From Lysobacter enzymogenes (GTDB lineage: Bacteria; Pseudomonadota; Gammaproteobacteria; Xanthomonadales; Xanthomonadaceae): a stretch of 64,000 nucleotides of DNA. The stretch covers positions 62,001 through 126,000 of the forward strand of contig NZ_FNOG01000008.1 of the NCBI RefSeq assembly GCF_900106525.1. Direction: 5' to 3'. The first letter of the stretch is position 1; the number at the start of each line of letters is the position of its first letter. The notes beneath the pieces were generated by a model, which made no database searches, was not told where the DNA came from, and worked only from the letters and a program-made list of their open reading frames with translations. Shown piece by piece: positions 8,438 through 17,143 of the stretch. A program made the translations under genes and the position numbers.

Positions 8438-9292
8438 ATGCGTAGCAAGCTGTTCGTCCCGGGCGCGCGGCCGGAGTTGTTCGACAAGGCCCTGGCCGGC
8501 GCCGCCGATGCGCTGTCCTTCGATCTGGAGGACGCGGTCGCGCCCGAGCGCAAGGCCGCCGCGCGCGTGGCGGTGGCTGCGTTCCTGGCGTCCAGCGCCG
8601 CCGCGGCCTCGTCCAAGCTGATGATCGTGCGGGTCAACGCGCCCGGCAGCGAGCACTTCGCCGCCGATCTGGCCGCGGTCGCGCGCGAGGGCACCGACCT
8701 GATCAACCTGCCCAAGATCGAATCGGCCGCGGCCCTGCACGAGGCCGTGGCCGCGCTGGAACGGGCCGAGACACGCAACGGCGTGGCCCGCCCGATCGGC
8801 CTGCTGGTCAACATCGAAACCCCGCGCGCGCTGCTCGCCGCGGCGGCCATCGCCGGCGCGCACCCGCGCGTGGCCGGGCTGCAGCTCGGGCTGGCCGACC
8901 TGTTCGAAGCCCAGGGCATCGCCCGCGACGACCGCGCCAACGTCCACGCCGCGCTGTTCGCGGTGCGCATGGCCGCGGCCCAGGCCGGGGTGTTCGCGCT
9001 CGACGGCGCCTACGCCGACCTGCACGACGAAGCCGGCTATTTCGACGAAGCGCTGGTCGCCAAGCGCCTGGGCTTTCTCGGCAAGACCTGTCTGCATCCG
9101 CGCCAGGTCGGGCTGGCCAACCGCGCCTTCGCCGCCAGCGCCGACGAACTCGCGCGGGCTCGGCGCATCGTGAGCGCGGCCGAAACCGCCGCCGACGGCG
9201 GCCGCGGCGTGTTCGTGGTCGATGGGCGCATGATCGACCGGCCGTTCCTCAAGCGCGCGCAGGCCTTGCTCGCCACCGCGGAACGCACGTGA
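8438..9292 (+). CDS. HpcH/HpaI aldolase family CoA-ester lyase (CitE-like)
   Basis: The 284-residue protein has the CitE-like TIM-barrel signatures: FDLEDAVAPERK near the N-terminus, VRVNAPGSEHF with a substrate-binding Arg, and NIETPRALLAAA and LQLGLADL carrying the metal-ligand region. Such stand-alone CitE-like proteins cleave or form malyl-CoA, citramalyl-CoA or related 3-hydroxyacyl-CoA esters. The specificity cannot be read from sequence. A CaiB/BaiF CoA-transferase at 22375-23574 shares promoter elements and may make its substrate. The ATG at 8438 overlaps the end of a possible 11-codon leader ORF in another frame. Confidence 0.85.
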   Translation: MRSKLFVPGARPELFDKALAGAADALSFDLEDAVAPERKAAARVAVAAFLASSAAAASSKLMIVRVNAPGSEHFAADLAAVAREGTDLINLPKIESAAALHEAVAALERAETRNGVARPIGLLVNIETPRALLAAAAIAGAHPRVAGLQLGLADLFEAQGIARDDRANVHAALFAVRMAAAQAGVFALDGAYADLHDEAGYFDEALVAKRLGFLGKTCLHPRQVGLANRAFAASADELARARRIVSAAETAADGGRGVFVVDGRMIDRPFLKRAQALLATAERT

Positions 9293-9368
9293 ACGGCCGC
9301 GGCGTGCGCGCCGCGGCATCCACGCGCGGCGCACAGGGCGCCGCGCAGGTTTAGGGGAACGGGAACGG

Positions 9369-11897
9369 ATGTCGCAGCAGTCGCAGTCGCTGAAACCGGG
9401 TCGTCGCGCGCCAGCGGCGCGTTCAAGTCTGGCCGGCGCACGCCGCGCCCTGTGGCCGCCGATATCGGCGGCGCGCGCGCTGTCGCTGTGGATGCTGTTG
9501 CTGTTGGCGGCGCTGGCCGCGCCGCTGCAGGCCGAACCGCTGACCCCGCTGCGCAGCGGCGAATTGCCCGCGCTGCAAACCGCCGCGCCGCCGCTCGGGC
9601 TGGCGCAGCTGGACGGCGCCACCGTCGCCGTCGGCAGCGAAAGCGCGTGGCGCCTGGATCCCGGCGCCGCGCAATGGCGCGCGCTGCAATGGACGCCGCC
9701 GCCGCGGCTGCGCGCGATCCTCGGCGACGGCGCGCGCGCGTTCGCGCTGTCCGCCGACGGCGCGTTGGCGCGGCTTCAAGCCGACCCCGCGCGGCTGCAG
9801 GCGCTGCCGCTGCCGGCCGCGCCGGAACCGCTGCGCGACGCCGCCGCGGCGTGGTCGGCCGACACGCTCTATCTCGCCGGCCTCGGCGCCGACGGCGCGC
9901 CGCGCCTGTACCAGCGCCCGCTCGGCGACGAACGCGCGGCCTGGGCCGCGGCGCCCGCCTGGACCGCGCCGGGCGCGCCGCGTACCGCGCTGTTCCAGAC
10001 CAAATCGCTGTTCCTGGTGCTCGCCGACCCCGCCGGCGGCGCCGACCGGCTGCTGCGCTGGACGCCCGGCCAGGGCGGCTGGAGCGAGGCCAGCCGCGTG
10101 CCCGGCCAGATCGCCGGCGCCGGCCGCGCCACCGGCCAGGCCCACCTGCTGATCCCGGTGAGCGCCAGCGCGCATGCGCCGGCGCAGCTCAAGACCTTCC
10201 AGACCATCACCGGCGCCTGGGCCGAACTGCCCGGCGCGCAGGTGCCGGCCGACGCGCTCGCCACCGCGGCCTGGCCCGACGGCCTGATGTGGGCGCGCGC
10301 CGACGGCGCCCAGACCCGCTTCGCCACCGCTCAGATCCAGTCCAACAAGCTGCGCCTGCACTGGCTCGACTGGGCGGTCATCGTCGTCTACCTCGCCGGC
10401 ATGATCGGCATCGGCCTGTATTTCTATCTGCGCGAAAAACGCGGCAGCACCGACAGCTTCTTCGTCGGCGGCCGCAGCATCCCGTTCTGGGCCGCCGGCA
10501 TCAGCCTGTACGCGGCCAACACCAGTTCGATCAGCTTCATCGCGATTCCGGCCAAGGCCTTCGAAACCAACTGGCAGTACATGGCCAACAACATCATCGC
10601 CGTCGGCGGGCTGGTGTTCGTGGCGATCTGGATCGTGCCGCTGCTGCGCCGGCTCGACCTGATGTCGGTGTTCTCGTACCTGGAAACCCGCTTCCATCCG
10701 TCCATCCGCATGCTCGCCAGCGCGCTGTGCGTGTTCGTGCAGATCGGCAGCCGCATGAGCGTGATTCTGTTCCTGCCGGCGCTGGCGATCGCCACCATCA
10801 CCGGCATCAGCGTGTTCTGGAGCGTGCTGCTGATGGGCGGCTTCACCATCGTCTACACCGCGATGGGCGGGATGAAGGCGGTGATCTGGACCGACTTCGT
10901 CCAGGTCATCGTCAAGATGGGCGGCGCGATCTTCGCCATCGGCTTCATGATCTGGGGCCTGCGCGGCGGCTTCGGCCAGTTCTGGTCGACCGCGATGGCC
11001 GAAGGCAAGATGCACACCTTCGATTTCAGCTTCGACCTGACCAAGGCCACCGTGTGGGGCTTCTTGTTCCTGGTGCTGTTCGAGGTGGTGCTGACCTTCC
11101 CCAAGGACCAGGTGCTGATGCAGCGCACCTTGTCGACCAGCTCGGCCAGGGAAGCCGGCCGCTCGATCTGGGCGTTCGCGGCGATCATGATTCCCGGCGG
11201 CATCGTGTTCTACACCATCGGCACGGCGATGTTCGTGTACTACCGCGAGCATCCCGAGCGCATGAATCCGTTGCTGCCGATCGATGCGACCTTCCCGATG
11301 TTCATCGCCGCCGAACTGCCGGTGGGCGTGACCGGGCTCATCATCGCGGGCATCTTCGCCGCGGCGATGGCGACGCTGTCGGGGATCATGAACTCGGTGG
11401 CGACGCTGATCTCGGTGGACTTCTACGAGAAGCTGCACAAAGGCCACAGCGCGCAGCAGAGCGTGCGCTTCGCCGAACTCATGACCGTGGTGGTCGGTCT
11501 GGTCGGCATCGGCGCGGCGCTGCTGCTGTCGAAGTTCGACATCCATTCGCTGTTCGACGTGTCGATCGAACTGGCCGGTTTGCTCGGCGGCGGTTTCGCC
11601 GGCGCCTACACCCTGGGCATGTTCACGCGTCGCGCCAACTGGCAGGGCGTGGCGATCGGGATCGGCGCCAGCGTGGTGCTGACCTTGGGCATCTGGACGC
11701 TGCGCGCGGTGCATCCGTACTACTACCTGGCGATCTCGATCGCGCTGTGCATCGTGATCGGTTACATCGCCAGCCTGTTCTTTCCGGCGCCGACGCAGTC
11801 GCTGGATGGGTTGACGATTTATCGCGACAGGCCTTCATCCGCCCCTGCGGGGCACCTTCTCCCGCAAGCGGGAGAAGGAACAGCCAAGTCCGATTAG
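9369..11897 (+). CDS. Sodium/solute symporter with N-terminal extracytoplasmic beta-propeller
   Basis: The 842-residue product has two parts. After a basic start and a hydrophobic signal-like segment (LSLWMLLLLAALAAPLQA), residues of about 45-315 look like a kelch/NanM-type propeller, the cyclically permuted mutarotase design. From about residue 330 it is a sodium/solute symporter: a first helix LDWAVIVVYLAGMIGIGLY, then SFFVGGRSIPFWAAGISLYA, the typical SSS start, and many further membrane helices. Such fusions probably present the right sugar anomer to the transporter. Substrate is unknown; a sugar fits the neighbouring kinase and glycosidase genes. The last 20 or so residues (from about RPSSAPAG) derive from a dispersed repeat. 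Confidence 0.85.
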   Translation: MSQQSQSLKPGRRAPAARSSLAGARRALWPPISAARALSLWMLLLLAALAAPLQAEPLTPLRSGELPALQTAAPPLGLAQLDGATVAVGSESAWRLDPGAAQWRALQWTPPPRLRAILGDGARAFALSADGALARLQADPARLQALPLPAAPEPLRDAAAAWSADTLYLAGLGADGAPRLYQRPLGDERAAWAAAPAWTAPGAPRTALFQTKSLFLVLADPAGGADRLLRWTPGQGGWSEASRVPGQIAGAGRATGQAHLLIPVSASAHAPAQLKTFQTITGAWAELPGAQVPADALATAAWPDGLMWARADGAQTRFATAQIQSNKLRLHWLDWAVIVVYLAGMIGIGLYFYLREKRGSTDSFFVGGRSIPFWAAGISLYAANTSSISFIAIPAKAFETNWQYMANNIIAVGGLVFVAIWIVPLLRRLDLMSVFSYLETRFHPSIRMLASALCVFVQIGSRMSVILFLPALAIATITGISVFWSVLLMGGFTIVYTAMGGMKAVIWTDFVQVIVKMGGAIFAIGFMIWGLRGGFGQFWSTAMAEGKMHTFDFSFDLTKATVWGFLFLVLFEVVLTFPKDQVLMQRTLSTSSAREAGRSIWAFAAIMIPGGIVFYTIGTAMFVYYREHPERMNPLLPIDATFPMFIAAELPVGVTGLIIAGIFAAAMATLSGIMNSVATLISVDFYEKLHKGHSAQQSVRFAELMTVVVGLVGIGAALLLSKFDIHSLFDVSIELAGLLGGGFAGAYTLGMFTRRANWQGVAIGIGASVVLTLGIWTLRAVHPYYYLAISIALCIVIGYIASLFFPAPTQSLDGLTIYRDRPSSAPAGHLLPQAGEGTAKSD
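11836..11878. repeat. Palindromic repeat CCCCTGCGGGG...TTCTCCCGCAAGCGGGAGAA
   Basis: Two hairpins in a row: GCCCCTGCGGGGC and TTCTCCCG-CAAG-CGGGAGAA. The element lies inside the 3' end of the symporter gene and encodes its last residues. Confidence 0.7.
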
Positions 11898-11908
11898 GCT
11901 CTAGAAAG

Positions 11909-11934
11909 CCCCTCTCCCGTGTACGGGAGAGGGG
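11909..11934. repeat. Palindrome CCCCTCTCCCG/CGGGAGAGGGG
   Basis: A perfect 11-bp stem with loop TGTA, followed by TTGGGGTGAGGGC. It follows the symporter stop codon by 11 bp. There is no T-tract, so it is called a repeat rather than a terminator, although it could end transcription. Confidence 0.7.
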
Positions 11935-12031
11935 TTGGGGTGAGGGCCGCCCCCCACACAAAGATGACTAATGGAAGTAGCCCACCCCACCCACCTGAGG
12001 TAGCGTTGCCCGACAACGAACGCGAGCCGCC

Positions 12032-12925
12032 GTGGAAACCCAGTTCCTCAACACCTTCGTCACCATCGTCGACCAAGGCTCGATGGCCGCCGCCGCGCGC
12101 GTGCTCGGCATCACTCCGGCCGCGGTGGCGCAGCAGATCCGCACGCTGGAACGCGAGATCGGCGCACCGCTGATCGCGCGCGTCGGCCGCACCGTCAGCG
12201 TCACCGAGGAAGGCGCGCGGATCCTGCCGCGCACGCGCGAGCTGTTGCGCAACATCGCCGACCTGCGCAGCGTCGCCACCGAAAGCGAAATCGCCGGCGA
12301 ACTGCGCCTGGGCGCCTGCCCGACCGCATTGGCCGGGATCCTGCCCGATGTGCTCGCGCGCATGGTCGAGACCTTTCCGCAGATCAACGTCTTCATCAAG
12401 CCGGGCTATTCGGCCGACCTCTATCACGCGGTCGAACAGGGCGACCTGGATGCGGCGATCGTGCTGCAGGCGCCGTTCCCGCTGCCCAAGACCTGCGAGT
12501 GGCAGCTGCTGCGCGAGGAACCGCTGATCGTGCTGGCGCCGGCGCACCTGGCCGACCGCGACCCGCATGAACTGCTCGCCACCCAGCCGCTGATCCGCTA
12601 CGACCGCCATCAATGGGGCGGCCGCCAGGCCGAGGAATACCTGCGCGCGCAGCGCATCGTCCCGCGCGAACGCTTCGAATTGAACGCGCTCAACGCCATC
12701 GCGGTCATGGTCGACCGCGGCCTGGGCGTGTCGCTGGTGCCCGACTGGGCGCAGCCGTGGCCCGAAGGCCTGAAACTCGCGCGCATCCCGCTGCCCGACG
12801 CCTCGGCCAAGCGCTGCATCGGCATCGTCTGGTCGCGCTCGAGCGTGCGCGTGCGCCTGGTCACCGTGCTGTTGCAGGAAAGCAAGAAAGCCATGCAGCA
12901 GCGCAGCGCCCCGAACCCCCTGTAG
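12032..12925 (+). CDS. LysR family transcriptional regulator
   Basis: This 297-residue LysR protein starts at a GTG. The winged helix-turn-helix occupies about residues 1-60 (FLNTFVTIVDQGSMAAAARV, then TPAAVAQQIRTLEREIGAPL). The remainder is a PBP2-type effector domain starting at GELRLGACPTALAGILPDVL. It lies in the middle of the carbohydrate/organic-acid locus, between the symporter and the TonB receptor, and is the only regulator seen there. It is therefore the natural candidate for the shared elements before 8438, 13307 and 22375; that is inference. Its last codon and stop (CTG TAG) are the first bases of a REP-like unit. Confidence 0.9.
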   Translation: METQFLNTFVTIVDQGSMAAAARVLGITPAAVAQQIRTLEREIGAPLIARVGRTVSVTEEGARILPRTRELLRNIADLRSVATESEIAGELRLGACPTALAGILPDVLARMVETFPQINVFIKPGYSADLYHAVEQGDLDAAIVLQAPFPLPKTCEWQLLREEPLIVLAPAHLADRDPHELLATQPLIRYDRHQWGGRQAEEYLRAQRIVPRERFELNALNAIAVMVDRGLGVSLVPDWAQPWPEGLKLARIPLPDASAKRCIGIVWSRSSVRVRLVTVLLQESKKAMQQRSAPNPL

Positions 12926-13007
12926 GAGCGGCGCAAGCCGCGACCGCGAAACCACGCATACGACGCGAGCGTGAACGCCCGCGGTCGCAGCTCGCGCAGC
13001 TCCTACA
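12921..13007. repeat. REP-like family 1, inverted pair
   Basis: Units lie at 12921-12948 and, reversed, at 12980-13007. The left unit begins on the stop codon of the LysR gene. The right unit carries the GCTGC-type hairpin variant. Confidence 0.88.
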
Positions 13008-13078
13008 GCCTGAAACGAAACCCCACCGCTGTTTCCCGACTCCTAACCGCTATCTCCTAGCGTTTACGTTGCAGCGCA

Positions 13079-13166
13079 GCAAGAATTTGTAACGCCTCAC
13101 CCAACAAAACCTAGCCTCTGAACATAGCGCGCAACGGTTCTATGCCCGCAGGCGAACGCATAGTCT
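13079..13166 (+). promoter_or_regulatory. Putative regulated promoter of the TonB receptor gene
   Basis: It contains GCAAGAATTTGTAACGCC at 13079-13096, found again with one mismatch at 22263-22280. It also contains AACAAAACCTA at 13103 and TGAACAT (GAACAT at 13120-13125), which match 8340-8362 with equal spacing. TAGTCT at 13161-13166, followed by CGCC, is the likely -10. No good -35 is seen, which fits an activator-dependent promoter. The leader to the ATG would be about 135 nt. Confidence 0.6.
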
Positions 13167-13306
13167 CGCCAGCATCCGGGGATCGCGCGATGTCGGGGAC
13201 GTCGCCACAAGGACGCGGCCACGCTGCCGTCGGGCCAACGCCGGAACGATGCGCGACGCCGCTCGCGGCGCGCGCCGGCCTTCGCACCACCACGACGGAA
13301 CCGAAC

Positions 13307-15601
13307 ATGCTCAAGCCACTTTCCGCCGCGATCGGCAGCGCCTTGCTGCTCTCCTTCGCCGCCGGCACCGCCACCGCCCAGGACGCCGCTGCGGCCGCCG
13401 CGCCGGCCGCGCCCGAGAGCGAAACCGCCGCCGCCAACCGCGCCGCGGTCAACCTCGACAACGTCGTGGTCACCGGCACGCGCAGCCCCAAGGCGGTCGA
13501 CAAGATTCCCGGCGCCATCACCCTGGTGTCGAAGGCCGAACTCGCGCGCAGCCTGGTGCTGACCGAAGACGCCACCGCAGTGCTGGCGCGCACCGTGCCC
13601 GGCTACGCCGAATCCTCGCAGGCGATGAGCAACACCGGCGAGAACCTGCGCGGCCGCGTCGCCCTGCGCCTGTTCGACGGCGTGCCGCAAGGCTCGCCGC
13701 TGCGCGAGGGCACCCGCAACGGCACCTTCACCGACATGGGCATCGTCGGCCGGATCGAGGTCATCAACGGTCCGTCCGCGTCCGAAGGCATCGGCGCGGC
13801 CGGCGGCATCATCAACTACCTCTCCGCCGCGCCGACCAAGGAAGGCAACGAGTTCACCGTCGTCAGCCGCTACACCACCCAGTTCAAGGACGACAGCGCC
13901 GGCTGGAAGCTCGGCTTCAACTTCGCCCGCAAGGCCGGCAACTTCGACATGCTCGCCAGCGCCTCGTTCCTGGACCGCGGCATCACCTACGACGGCAGCG
14001 GCCGCCGCATCGGCATGAACACCAGCGGCTCGCTCGCGGACACCGAATCGCGCAACCTGTTCCTCAAGGCCGGCTACGACTTCGGCGAAGACGGCACCCA
14101 GCGCATCGAAGGCTCGGTCAGCCACTTCAACATCGAAGGCAAGGCCAATTACATCCAGGTGCTGGGCTGCCGCCCCGACGAGCGCGCGCTGTGCGGCGAG
14201 ACCCGCACCAACACCTCCGAGCGCGGCAAGATCTTCGGCTCCAAGGCCGCGATCAACGACTTCAAGCAATACCAGCTCACCTACACCCACAGCGATTTCT
14301 TCGGCGGCACCCTGACCGTGAACGGCTACAAGGCCGACCAGGAAATGCGCTACCTGCCGGAAAACACCATCGACCGCCAGGATCCGCTGCTGGGGCCGAT
14401 CGGCCAGGTCTGGGACCAATCGGAAATCGTCACCAACAAGAAGGGCCTGCGCACCTCGTGGGCGCGGCCGTCGCTGTTCGCGGTCGAAGGCCTGGAACTG
14501 CGCGTCGGCGTCGACCTGGTCGAAGACACCGCCGAGCAGCGCCTGGCGCTGACCGACCGGCTGTGGGTGCCGCCGATGGAGTACAAGAGCCGCGCGCCGT
14601 GGATGCAGCTGTCCTGGGACATCGGCCCGGTGACCCTGTCCGGCGGCCTGCGCCGCGAAGACGGCGAGCTGCACGTGAACGACTACACCACCACCTGGTA
14701 TCGCGACCGCCGCCACGTCGGCGGCGGCACGCTCGATTACCAAGAGAACCTGACCAACTTCGGCGCGGTGTGGCGGGTCAACGAGCAGTGGTCGGTGTTC
14801 GGCTCCTACGGCGAAGGCTTCACCCTGGCCAACGTCGGCATCCCGCTGCGCAACGTGCAGTGCTCCGGCGACGGCGGCAGCATCCAGACCGACGGCTGCC
14901 CGAACGACCCGCCGATCAGCGTCGGCGACCTGCTCGACCTCAACGCCATCGTGGTCAAGAACACCGAGTTCGGCTTCAACTGGCGCGGCGAGCGCGGCTC
15001 GCTGAGCGCCTCGCACTACGATTCCAAGTCCGACTACGGCCAGTCGCTGGCGATCGACCCGGTCACCAACGACCTGGTGCTGCTGCGCGCGCCGGTGCGG
15101 ATCAAGGGCGTCGAGCTGTCCGCCGACTGGCGCTTCAACGACGCCTGGCGGGTCAGCGCGGTGTATTCGCGCACCCGCGGCAAGACCGCGTTCTGGACCG
15201 CCGACGCCGCCGGCCGCTTCGGCGCCGGCGGGCTCAACAAGCCGATGGGCGTGCTCGACATCAATCCCGACAAGTTCGCCTGGACCCTGACCTGGAACTT
15301 CCGCCCCAACGCCGACGTGAGCCTGGGCGCGACCACGCTGTTCTCGCGCGACCTGTCCGGCAGCGACGTGCGCGGGTTCGACAACCGCGCCTTCAGCTTC
15401 AGCGAAAGCACCAAGGGCTACACCTTGTTCGACCTGGGCTTCAACTACGAGACCGAGCGCTACGGCAAGCTCTCGCTCGGCATCGAGAACCTGCTGGACA
15501 AGCAATACATCCTGAGCTGGTCGCAGCCGCCGGGCGGGTTCCAGAACTACTGGGCCGGGCGCGGGCGCACGATCTCGCTTTCCCACACCTTCAAGTTCTG
15601 A
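13307..15601 (+). CDS. TonB-dependent outer-membrane receptor
   Basis: The 764-residue product has a clear signal peptide ending ...SFAAGTATAQD. A plug domain follows (VVVTGTRSPKAVDKIPGAI; IEVINGPSASEGIGAAGGII), then a 22-strand-type barrel ending in the aromatic C-terminal signature TISLSHTFKF. The start at 13307 is chosen because the signal peptide begins there; earlier in-frame codons lie in the promoter. The plug resembles siderophore-type receptors, but neighbours suggest uptake of a plant-derived saccharide or organic acid. Two cysteine pairs occur in barrel loops (VLGCRPDERALC; VQCSGDGG...TDGC). A strong terminator follows. Confidence 0.93.
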   Translation: MLKPLSAAIGSALLLSFAAGTATAQDAAAAAAPAAPESETAAANRAAVNLDNVVVTGTRSPKAVDKIPGAITLVSKAELARSLVLTEDATAVLARTVPGYAESSQAMSNTGENLRGRVALRLFDGVPQGSPLREGTRNGTFTDMGIVGRIEVINGPSASEGIGAAGGIINYLSAAPTKEGNEFTVVSRYTTQFKDDSAGWKLGFNFARKAGNFDMLASASFLDRGITYDGSGRRIGMNTSGSLADTESRNLFLKAGYDFGEDGTQRIEGSVSHFNIEGKANYIQVLGCRPDERALCGETRTNTSERGKIFGSKAAINDFKQYQLTYTHSDFFGGTLTVNGYKADQEMRYLPENTIDRQDPLLGPIGQVWDQSEIVTNKKGLRTSWARPSLFAVEGLELRVGVDLVEDTAEQRLALTDRLWVPPMEYKSRAPWMQLSWDIGPVTLSGGLRREDGELHVNDYTTTWYRDRRHVGGGTLDYQENLTNFGAVWRVNEQWSVFGSYGEGFTLANVGIPLRNVQCSGDGGSIQTDGCPNDPPISVGDLLDLNAIVVKNTEFGFNWRGERGSLSASHYDSKSDYGQSLAIDPVTNDLVLLRAPVRIKGVELSADWRFNDAWRVSAVYSRTRGKTAFWTADAAGRFGAGGLNKPMGVLDINPDKFAWTLTWNFRPNADVSLGATTLFSRDLSGSDVRGFDNRAFSFSESTKGYTLFDLGFNYETERYGKLSLGIENLLDKQYILSWSQPPGGFQNYWAGRGRTISLSHTFKF

Positions 15602-15651
15602 GTTCCTAAGTTCTGAGATCTGCGGCGCAGGCCGGACCGGAACGCCCTCAT

Positions 15652-15687
15652 CCGCCGCGGCAAGGACAGCCGCGGCGGCCTTTTCTT
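15652..15687 (+). terminator. Rho-independent terminator after the TonB receptor gene
   Basis: CCGCCGCGG and CCGCGGCGG form a perfect 9-bp stem around CAAGGACAG, followed by CCTTTTCTTC. It separates the receptor from the serine hydrolase operon. Confidence 0.75.
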
Positions 15688-15703
15688 CGTTGCAGGAATC
15701 GAC

Positions 15704-17143
15704 TTGCCCACTCGCGCTTTCCGCTGTCGCCGCTGGTCCGTCCTGGTCGTGGGACTGATGGCGATGGGTGCGGCTTGCGCCGAGGCCGGGCACGACAGCG
15801 TCGGGCCTGAAGGCCCTCCCACAGCAGGTGCCGCGCCGATGCAGGCATCGACGGATATTGTGGGAGGGCCTTCAGGCCCGACGCTTTCCGCTCAGCCTTC
15901 AACGAACCCCTCGCCCTACGCGGCACTGCACGCTTTCCTGGACCGCTCCACCCGACCGGGCGGCTACCTCGGCGCAGTCAGCCTGATCGTGCACAACGGA
16001 AAAATCGTCGATTTTCAAGCCTACGGCCAACGCGACCTCGCCCGCCGCGCGCCGATGCGGCGCGACGCGATCTTCCGCATCTATTCGATGAGCAAGACCA
16101 TCACCTCCGCCGCGGTGATGCAATTGGCCGAGCGCGGCCTGATCGATGTGGAAGCGCCGATCCAACGCTACCTGCCCGAACTGGCGGACCGCCAAGTCGT
16201 CGCTGGCGGCACCGCGGCCGCGCCGCGGCTACGCCCGGCGCAACGGCCGATCACCGTGCGCCACCTGCTGACCCACACCGCCGGCTTCGCCGCCGGCCTG
16301 CCCGGCGACGAAACCGCCGCGGCGCTGACCCAAGGCCACGACCCGCACGCCGCGCGCGACCTCGCCGGCTTCGTCGCCCGCCTCGCCCAGGCGCCGCTGG
16401 CGGCCGATCCCGGCACGCGCTTCGGCTACGACGGCGCCGCCACCGAAACCCTGGCGCGGCTGGTCGAAGTCGTCTCCGGACAAACCTTCGATGCCTACCT
16501 GCGCGAGCATCTGTTCGCGCCGCTGCAGATGCGCGACACCGGCTTCGCGGTTCCCGCCAGCGAGCGCAAGCGCATCGCCGACCTCACCACCACCGGCGAC
16601 GACGGCCGCCTGCGCCTGGACGACGGCCCATCGCAGCGCGAACCCGGCGCGCCGCTCAACGCCTATCCCAGCGGCGCAGGCGGCTTGTATTCCACCGCCT
16701 GCGATTACGCCCGTTTCGCCCAGATGCTGCTCGACGGCGGCCGCATCGCCGAACGCTCCGGCTTCGCCCAGTGCGACGGCAAGCGCGCGCGCGGCCCCGG
16801 CCCGCGCGTGCTGCGCGCCGATACCGTCGCCGCGATGCTGCGCAACCAACTGAGCATGCTCGATCCGCCGGTGCATCAGTTCGATCCCGGCGAAGGCTTC
16901 GGCTTCGGCGGCGCGGTGGTCATCGACCCGGCCAAGCGCAGCGCGCCGGCGTCGCTGGGGCAGTTCGGCTGGCCTGGCGCGGCCTCGACCACCTACGCCA
17001 TCGATCCGCTGCGCAAGACCGTGGCGATCGCGCTGTTGCAGCACCTGCCGCGCACCGGCGCCGCCGGCGATCCGCCGCGCCTGAGCCGCGATTTCTACCG
17101 CCTCGCGTTCGCCGCCGCGGACGCCGCACCGAGCCCGCCATGA
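15704..17143 (+). CDS. Beta-lactamase-family serine hydrolase, exported
   Basis: The 479-residue protein belongs to the class C beta-lactamase/EstB/D-aminopeptidase group. The nucleophile motif S128-M-S-K131 sits in RIYSMSKTITSA, followed by LLTHTAGF and, near the C-terminus, a QFGWPG stretch in place of the KTG motif. The N-terminus is basic then hydrophobic (WSVLVVGLMAMGAACAEA), a signal peptide cleaved near residue 28. Residues of about 31-62 (beginning DSVGPEGPPT and ending DIVGGPSGPTLS) are the translation of a complete REP-like inverted pair at 15798-15884, just after the signal peptide. The gene overlaps the kinase gene by 4 bp (ATGA). Likely role: esterase or peptidase in the periplasm. 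Confidence 0.88.
   Translation: MPTRAFRCRRWSVLVVGLMAMGAACAEAGHDSVGPEGPPTAGAAPMQASTDIVGGPSGPTLSAQPSTNPSPYAALHAFLDRSTRPGGYLGAVSLIVHNGKIVDFQAYGQRDLARRAPMRRDAIFRIYSMSKTITSAAVMQLAERGLIDVEAPIQRYLPELADRQVVAGGTAAAPRLRPAQRPITVRHLLTHTAGFAAGLPGDETAAALTQGHDPHAARDLAGFVARLAQAPLAADPGTRFGYDGAATETLARLVEVVSGQTFDAYLREHLFAPLQMRDTGFAVPASERKRIADLTTTGDDGRLRLDDGPSQREPGAPLNAYPSGAGGLYSTACDYARFAQMLLDGGRIAERSGFAQCDGKRARGPGPRVLRADTVAAMLRNQLSMLDPPVHQFDPGEGFGFGGAVVIDPAKRSAPASLGQFGWPGAASTTYAIDPLRKTVAIALLQHLPRTGAAGDPPRLSRDFYRLAFAAADAAPSPP
15798..15884. repeat. REP-like family 2, perfect inverted pair inside a coding sequence
   Basis: The 26-bp units at 15798-15823 and 15859-15884 are exact reverse complements, 35 bp apart. 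The whole element is read in frame within the serine hydrolase gene. Confidence 0.92.

Noticed and set aside
11909-11934. Rho-independent terminator of the symporter gene
   Set aside because: The stem is strong but is followed by TTGGGG, not a T-run; kept as a repeat.
13097-15793. 898-codon frame opposite the TonB receptor gene
   Set aside because: It is a GC-driven shadow; the receptor has signal peptide, plug and C-terminal barrel signature.
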